From Deltaproteobacteria bacterium (GTDB taxonomy: Bacteria > Desulfobacterota > Desulfobaccia > Desulfobaccales > 0-14-0-80-60-11), in the NCBI GenBank assembly GCA_021817645.1, contig JAKAGH010000121.1, forward strand, positions 1 to 8,932: 8,932 nt of DNA, given 5' to 3'. The position numbers and the translations under genes were made by a program. Every line of letters starts with the position of its first letter. Position 1 is the first letter of the stretch. Below the pieces are notes generated by a model, which saw only the letters and a program-made list of their open reading frames with translations, was not told where the DNA came from and made no database searches. This document shows, piece after piece, positions 5,906-8,932 of this stretch.

Positions 5906-5972
5906 GGGGGAGGGGGAGGCTAAGGTGCACAGGCTGGAAAGCCTGTGCCACCGGCCCTTAGCCCCCTCCCCC
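5906..5972. repeat. Nested hairpin, possible terminator of the radical SAM gene
   Basis: The inner arms GCACAGGCT (5927-5935) and AGCCTGTGC (5940-5948) pair around the GGAA loop. The outer G-rich arm (5906-5925) pairs with the C-rich arm (5956-5972) with one bulged base, both carrying GGCTAAGG / CCTTAGCC. It lies just 3' of the radical SAM stop codon (5981). On the - strand a T-rich stretch follows, but only after about twelve bases, so terminator function is possible but unproven. Confidence 0.65.
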
Positions 5973-5980
5973 ACATTTTC

Positions 5981-7729
5981 TCATTCCCCCTCCGCCCCGG
6001 CGCAGACCCCGCAGCGGGTACAGATTTCCGGGCGGCAGGGGGGTGTTTCTTCTCCGGCCAGGGCCTTCTGGTATTCCTCCCAGAGGTAGGTTTTATCCAG
6101 GCCGTGGTCGATGAAGTCCCAGGGGAAAAGCTCGTGCGGGCCGCGCTCCCGGAGGGTGAAAAAATCCGGGTTGACCGGGCTTTCCCGGAAGGCCCGATTC
6201 CAGCCGCGCCGGTGGGCCGCGAGCAGCAGTTCCCCCACCCGCCGGTCGCCCCGGGACAACAAGGCCTGAACATAGGCCCATTTGGGGAGGTCGGTGTGCA
6301 CCCGCACCTCTTTCAGCCCCTGGAGGCCCTGGCGCACCAGTTTCAGGCGCTTTTTCAATTCTCCCACTTCCAGAAAAGGCGCCCATTGGAAGGGCGTGCA
6401 GGGTTTGGGCACAAAGGAGGAGAGGCTGAGGGTGATCAGACCCAGCCGCTTCTTTCCCCGGCTGTCTTTGACGACCCGGTGCTCCAGGTATCTCACCAGG
6501 CGGGGAATCTCCTCCACGTCCTCCAGGGTTTCGGTGGGGAGGCCCAGCATGAAATAGAGGCGCATCTGGGGGAGGCCCGCGGCGTTCAAGGCGATGGCGG
6601 CCTGGGCCAGCTCTTCCTGGGTGAGGCCCTTATTCAGAACCCGGCGCAGCCGTTCGCTCCCCGCGTCCGGGGCCAGGGCCAGGGTGCGCACCCCGCCTGC
6701 GGCCAGCAGCCGGAAGAGTTCTTCATCCACGGAGTCGGCCCGGAGCGAACTGATGCCCAGCTCCCCGCCCGCTTCCAGGACTTTGCGGCACAACTCTTTG
6801 ACTTCGGGGTGATCGGAGACCGCGGCCCCCACCAAACCCACTTTCCGGGATTTTTGTAAGCCCTCCAGGATTTGCGGGAATAAGGCCGCGGCCGGCCTCT
6901 CCCGGGGCGGGCGATACACAAACCCCGCGGCGCAAAAACGGCAGCCCCGGGAGCAGCCCCGGCCGGTCTCCACCAGGAACATCTCCCCCCATTCGCTCTG
7001 GGGGGCCAGGAGATGGCTGTGGGTAGGGTAGGGGGCCAGCTCGGCGAGATGGGGCGGCCGCACCCGGGTGGGAAAACCGGCCCGGGGGGTAAATGCGGCC
7101 AGGGTGCCGTCCGCGGCGTAGCCCGGCTGATAACCCCGGGGGACATAGACGCCGGGGACCGTCTGCGCCAGTTCCCGGAGGATAATCTGCCGGTCCCGGG
7201 CGCCGCCCGCTTCCCCCAGAAACTGGAAAAAGGGGACCGCGCCGGCCTCTCCCTCTCCCAGGAAGAAGGCGTCCACCAAGGGGGCCAGGGGTTCGGGATT
7301 GATGAAGGTGGCCACCCCTCCGGCCAGGACCAAGGGGTCGCCGGGTCCCCGGTCCGCGGCCAACAAGGGAATCTGAGCGGCTTCCAGGATTTGCAGAATC
7401 TGGGGGTAATCGCCCTCAAAGGAGATGGAAAAGGCCACCGCGGCGAAATCCCTGAGGGGCTTTTGTGATTCCAGGGTCAAAATTGGGGTGCGGGTGCGGC
7501 GGTATTCCTCCCACTCCTGGGGTCCGGGCAGGAAGGCCCGCTCGCAGACCAGGCCGGGCTGCTCATTGAGCAGGCGGTAAATCACCTGGAACCCTAAATT
7601 GCCCATGGCCACGGGATAGATGTGGGGGTAAACCAAGGCCACGGGCCAGCGCGCGCCCCACTCCCGCACCACCGCACCTTTTTCGGCGGCCAGGAGTTTT
7701 CTCAGGCGGGCTTTGATTTTCGCGGACAT
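5981..7729 (-). CDS. Radical SAM protein, COG1032-type, with C-terminal Cys cluster
   Basis: This 582-residue cytoplasmic enzyme has three visible parts. The N-terminal part (about 30-215) has LVYPHIYPVAMGNLGFQVIYRLLN and GGVATFINPEPLAPLVDAFFLGEGE, typical of the B12-binding-like region of COG1032 proteins. The radical SAM motif CSRGCRFC gives the 4Fe-4S cysteines C259, C263 and C266. The barrel holds PDAGSERLRRVLNKGLTQEEL (354-374), YFMLGLPTETLEDVEEI (392-408) and LSLSSFVPKPCTPFQWAPF (434-452). The pattern most resembles the uncharacterised radical SAM family TIGR03960; that assignment is from recall, so it is tentative. The C-terminus carries CRPEICTRCGVC (C565, C570, C573, C576), a likely extra metal or Fe-S site. 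The substrate is unknown. The start at 7729 has only a distant AGGTGA. Its neighbours do not suggest a pathway. Confidence 0.85.
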   Translation of the reverse strand: MSAKIKARLRKLLAAEKGAVVREWGARWPVALVYPHIYPVAMGNLGFQVIYRLLNEQPGLVCERAFLPGPQEWEEYRRTRTPILTLESQKPLRDFAAVAFSISFEGDYPQILQILEAAQIPLLAADRGPGDPLVLAGGVATFINPEPLAPLVDAFFLGEGEAGAVPFFQFLGEAGGARDRQIILRELAQTVPGVYVPRGYQPGYAADGTLAAFTPRAGFPTRVRPPHLAELAPYPTHSHLLAPQSEWGEMFLVETGRGCSRGCRFCAAGFVYRPPRERPAAALFPQILEGLQKSRKVGLVGAAVSDHPEVKELCRKVLEAGGELGISSLRADSVDEELFRLLAAGGVRTLALAPDAGSERLRRVLNKGLTQEELAQAAIALNAAGLPQMRLYFMLGLPTETLEDVEEIPRLVRYLEHRVVKDSRGKKRLGLITLSLSSFVPKPCTPFQWAPFLEVGELKKRLKLVRQGLQGLKEVRVHTDLPKWAYVQALLSRGDRRVGELLLAAHRRGWNRAFRESPVNPDFFTLRERGPHELFPWDFIDHGLDKTYLWEEYQKALAGEETPPCRPEICTRCGVCAGAEGE

Positions 7730-7752
7730 CGAGTATTAATCAGTCACCTGCG

Positions 7753-8199
7753 CTAAAAACCATATTCAGACATTTTAATCTCAAAAAAAGGAATTAAAAT
7801 ATATTTTTCAAACATGGAAATCTCATTTTCAGGAATTTGTATGAATGTTGAATTTTCATTAGGGGTCCACCATTTCGTTTCACCATTATAAGGAATTATA
7901 TTTGTGGAAATTTTTATTAATCTAAATGGACGATCGAGCCATCCTTCTCCATACAATGAAAAAAGATTCGTTGGACCAGTAAATTGTCCCAATAAATATA
8001 TACCTTCATTACCGTAAGTAAGGTAAAAATAATCGCCTATTGCAGCTTCTACAAAGTTATCAGCTTGCGTTTTTGCGCTACCCCCTTTCGCTCCAGAGTC
8101 TTTGCTCACATAGACCAATTTCTGATCTATTGAATGCATTAATTGTGGGTAAGTAAAGTGCCCAGGCCCTTGACTTAATTTCCAAAATTTTGGTTTCAT
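7753..8199 (-). CDS. Low-GC 148-residue protein, possible EVE/PUA-like fold
   Basis: ATG 8199 is preceded by a strong AGGGAGG at four-base spacing, so the gene is very likely real. The sequence is MKPKFWKLSQGPG..., with a central GDYFYLTYGNEGIYLLGQFTGPTN (about residues 55-78), then WLDRPFRLIKI and WWTPNENSTF. The pattern of a 'GD' turn, short beta strands and a 'G-Q-F / R-P-F-R' pair loosely recalls EVE/PUA-like domains, known as sensors of modified bases in defence and RNA contexts. That is a resemblance only, not an identification. There is no signal peptide or membrane segment. Two sampled rows within the gene run about 25-30% G+C against about 70% in the flanking gene, which suggests recent transfer. 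It stands alone between two conserved genes and has no visible partner. I do not recognise the gene. Confidence 0.75.
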   Translation of the reverse strand: MKPKFWKLSQGPGHFTYPQLMHSIDQKLVYVSKDSGAKGGSAKTQADNFVEAAIGDYFYLTYGNEGIYLLGQFTGPTNLFSLYGEGWLDRPFRLIKISTNIIPYNGETKWWTPNENSTFIQIPENEISMFEKYILIPFFEIKMSEYGF

Positions 8200-8203
8200 A
8201 ATG

Positions 8204-8210
8204 CCTCCCT
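8204..8210 (-). promoter_or_regulatory. Strong ribosome binding site for the 148-residue protein
   Basis: AGGGAGG on the - strand lies four bases before ATG 8199. It is the strongest Shine-Dalgarno among the - strand genes in this window and fixes the start. Confidence 0.8.
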
Positions 8211-8293
8211 TTATTCTTTTTGTCCAAACGGAGGTTAAGAAATAGTTTAAAAAATAGGATACGGGGGAATATTTACTGCCCTAAAGACCAAAA

Positions 8294-8315
8294 GGGGCGT
8301 GACAAATCACGCCCC
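8294..8315 (-). terminator. Intrinsic terminator of ftsZ
   Basis: The perfect nine-base stem GGGGCGTGA (8294-8302) and TCACGCCCC (8307-8315) has a four-base loop. On the - strand it is followed by TTTTGG. It lies about 30 bases past the ftsZ stop codon (8346-8348), in the expected place. The T-run is short, so efficiency is uncertain. Confidence 0.7.
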
Positions 8316-8317
8316 CT

Positions 8318-8338
8318 CTAAAAACTAAAAACTAAAAA
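8318..8338 (+). repeat. Heptamer array, three units (CTAAAAA)
   Basis: Three exact CTAAAAA units are followed by AAC. It lies between the ftsZ stop codon and its terminator hairpin. It has the same period of seven and three copies as the arrays at 1943, 3516 and 3794, but the G of the unit is replaced by A. Confidence 0.65.
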
Positions 8339-8345
8339 ACGTCTT

Positions 8346-8932
8346 TTAATCAGCCTTCCTTAAGAAAGGCGGCGTATCCAGTTCGTTTTCCTCGTAGGCC
8401 AGGTCGGGGTGGACGATGTATTTCTTGGCGGCCACTACTCCCAGGTTGGGGGCGGGCCTTCTCTCCGGCTGGCGGCTGTCCGCGGCTGCGGCCGTAGCCG
8501 CAGTGGGAATTTCCGAGGCTTTGCGCAGGATAGTGGGGATTTCCAGGTCGTCCATTTCGGCCTGGGTTGTGGCTGCGGGCGGGGACCAGACGACCCGTCC
8601 GGCTTCGGGGCGTTTGCCCAACCCGGTGGCGATGACCGTGACTCGGATATCTTCGTTCAGGTTTTCGTCGTAGACCAGGCCCCACTTGATGATGGCTTCT
8701 TCGTCCGCCTCTTCCTGGATGATGCCGCAGATCTCCTTGAGTTCTTCCATGGAGATGTCGTGGGAAGAGGTGATGTTGATCAAGATGCCCCGGGCGCCGC
8801 TGATGGAGATGTCTTCCAGCAGCGGGCTGGCGATGGCCTTTTGTGCGGCCTCGCAGGCGCGGTTGGCGCCGCCGGAAATGCCGGTACCCATCAGGGCCAT
8901 GCCCCGTTCCCGCATGATGGTGCGCACATCGG
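8346..8932 (-). CDS. ftsZ: Cell-division protein FtsZ (C-terminal part)
   Basis: The frame is open to the window edge; the first full codon on the - strand ends at 8930. The visible 194 residues start DVRTIMRERGMALMGTGISGGANRACEAAQKAIASPLLEDISI, a classic FtsZ stretch, followed by GARGILINIT and IRVTVIATGL at the end of the GTPase/C-terminal core. The GTP-binding GGGTGTG loop and T7 loop lie outside the window. An Ala/Pro-rich linker of about 80 residues leads to the terminal peptide LDTPPFLRKAD (8349-8381), which matches the FtsA/ZipA/SepF-binding peptide of FtsZ. A similar motif, LEIPTILRKA (8517-8546), is inside the linker. The protein polymerises into the Z ring at mid-cell. A terminator follows at 8294-8315. 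The other division genes must lie beyond the window. Confidence 0.95.
   Translation of the reverse strand, partial: DVRTIMRERGMALMGTGISGGANRACEAAQKAIASPLLEDISISGARGILINITSSHDISMEELKEICGIIQEEADEEAIIKWGLVYDENLNEDIRVTVIATGLGKRPEAGRVVWSPPAATTQAEMDDLEIPTILRKASEIPTAATAAAADSRQPERRPAPNLGVVAAKKYIVHPDLAYEENELDTPPFLRKAD

Larger units (their letters stand above)
5588..5980. other. Non-coding gap with three large hairpins
   Basis: This 393-base stretch has three palindromic elements: a perfect 22-bp hairpin (5683-5737), a nine-bp hairpin (5798-5818) and a nested hairpin (5906-5972). A possible promoter for the pentapeptide gene is at 5628-5656. ORFs here are read-throughs of the repeats and are rejected. 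The region 5860-5910 is AT-rich. Confidence 0.7.

Noticed and set aside
5591..5974. - strand ORF of 127 residues and + strand ORFs in the gap 5588-5980
   Set aside because: They translate the palindromic repeats (VGANLVFAPN, VAQASRLC) and have no ribosome site or family motif.
5945..6859. Long + strand ORF of 304 residues opposite the radical SAM gene
   Set aside because: It is antisense to the well-supported radical SAM coding sequence, with low-complexity Pro/Gly/Gln/Ala sequence and no family motif. It is a GC-rich shadow.
6634..7419. Second - strand ORF of 261 residues inside the radical SAM gene
   Set aside because: It is the same strand in a different frame, very rich in Pro, Trp, Arg and Ser as expected from a GC-rich shifted frame, while the true frame carries CSRGCRFC and other motifs.

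Overview
The window is GC-rich bacterial DNA, roughly 65-70% G+C in most genes. It reads like the chromosome of an anaerobe, possibly a sulfur-metabolising Desulfobacterota relative. That placement is an inference from three things: a DsrE-type sulfur-protein homologue, two one-carbon/folate genes of the Wood-Ljungdahl type, and gaps full of small GC-rich dispersed hairpins. No rRNA, tRNA, CRISPR array or transposase gene was found.

Layout: three genes on the + strand face six on the - strand. The + genes are the 3' end of a DsrE/F/H-like gene (1-443), a DUF4331 protein (780-1814) and a nicotinamidase-like cysteine hydrolase (1984-2505). The convergent junction (2506-2745) is packed with dispersed repeats. 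On the - strand, listed by position, are a methyltetrahydrofolate methyltransferase-like (AcsE/DHPS fold) protein (2746-3507), a cyclodeaminase/cyclohydrolase FchA-like protein (3818-4399), a membrane-anchored pentapeptide-repeat protein (4433-5587), a COG1032-type radical SAM protein (5981-7729), a low-GC 148-residue protein (7753-8199) and the C-terminal part of FtsZ (8346-8932).

How the genes work together: the FchA-like and AcsE-like proteins would act in the same tetrahydrofolate one-carbon route, as methenyl-THF cyclohydrolase/cyclodeaminase and methyl transfer to a corrinoid protein. They lie on one strand with the pentapeptide gene just upstream. The other genes show no obvious shared pathway. 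FtsZ is the end of a cell-division locus that continues outside the window.

The most unusual points are these. A sharply AT-rich islet holding the small protein is wedged between the radical SAM gene and ftsZ. The pentapeptide gene changes base composition abruptly part-way through. FtsZ carries a second, internal copy of its C-terminal peptide motif. Four short arrays of a seven-base A-rich unit lie in four different gaps, each with three copies. Several families of palindromic dispersed elements fill the gaps, including a perfect 22-bp inverted repeat. I did not find a clear-cut new multi-gene system.
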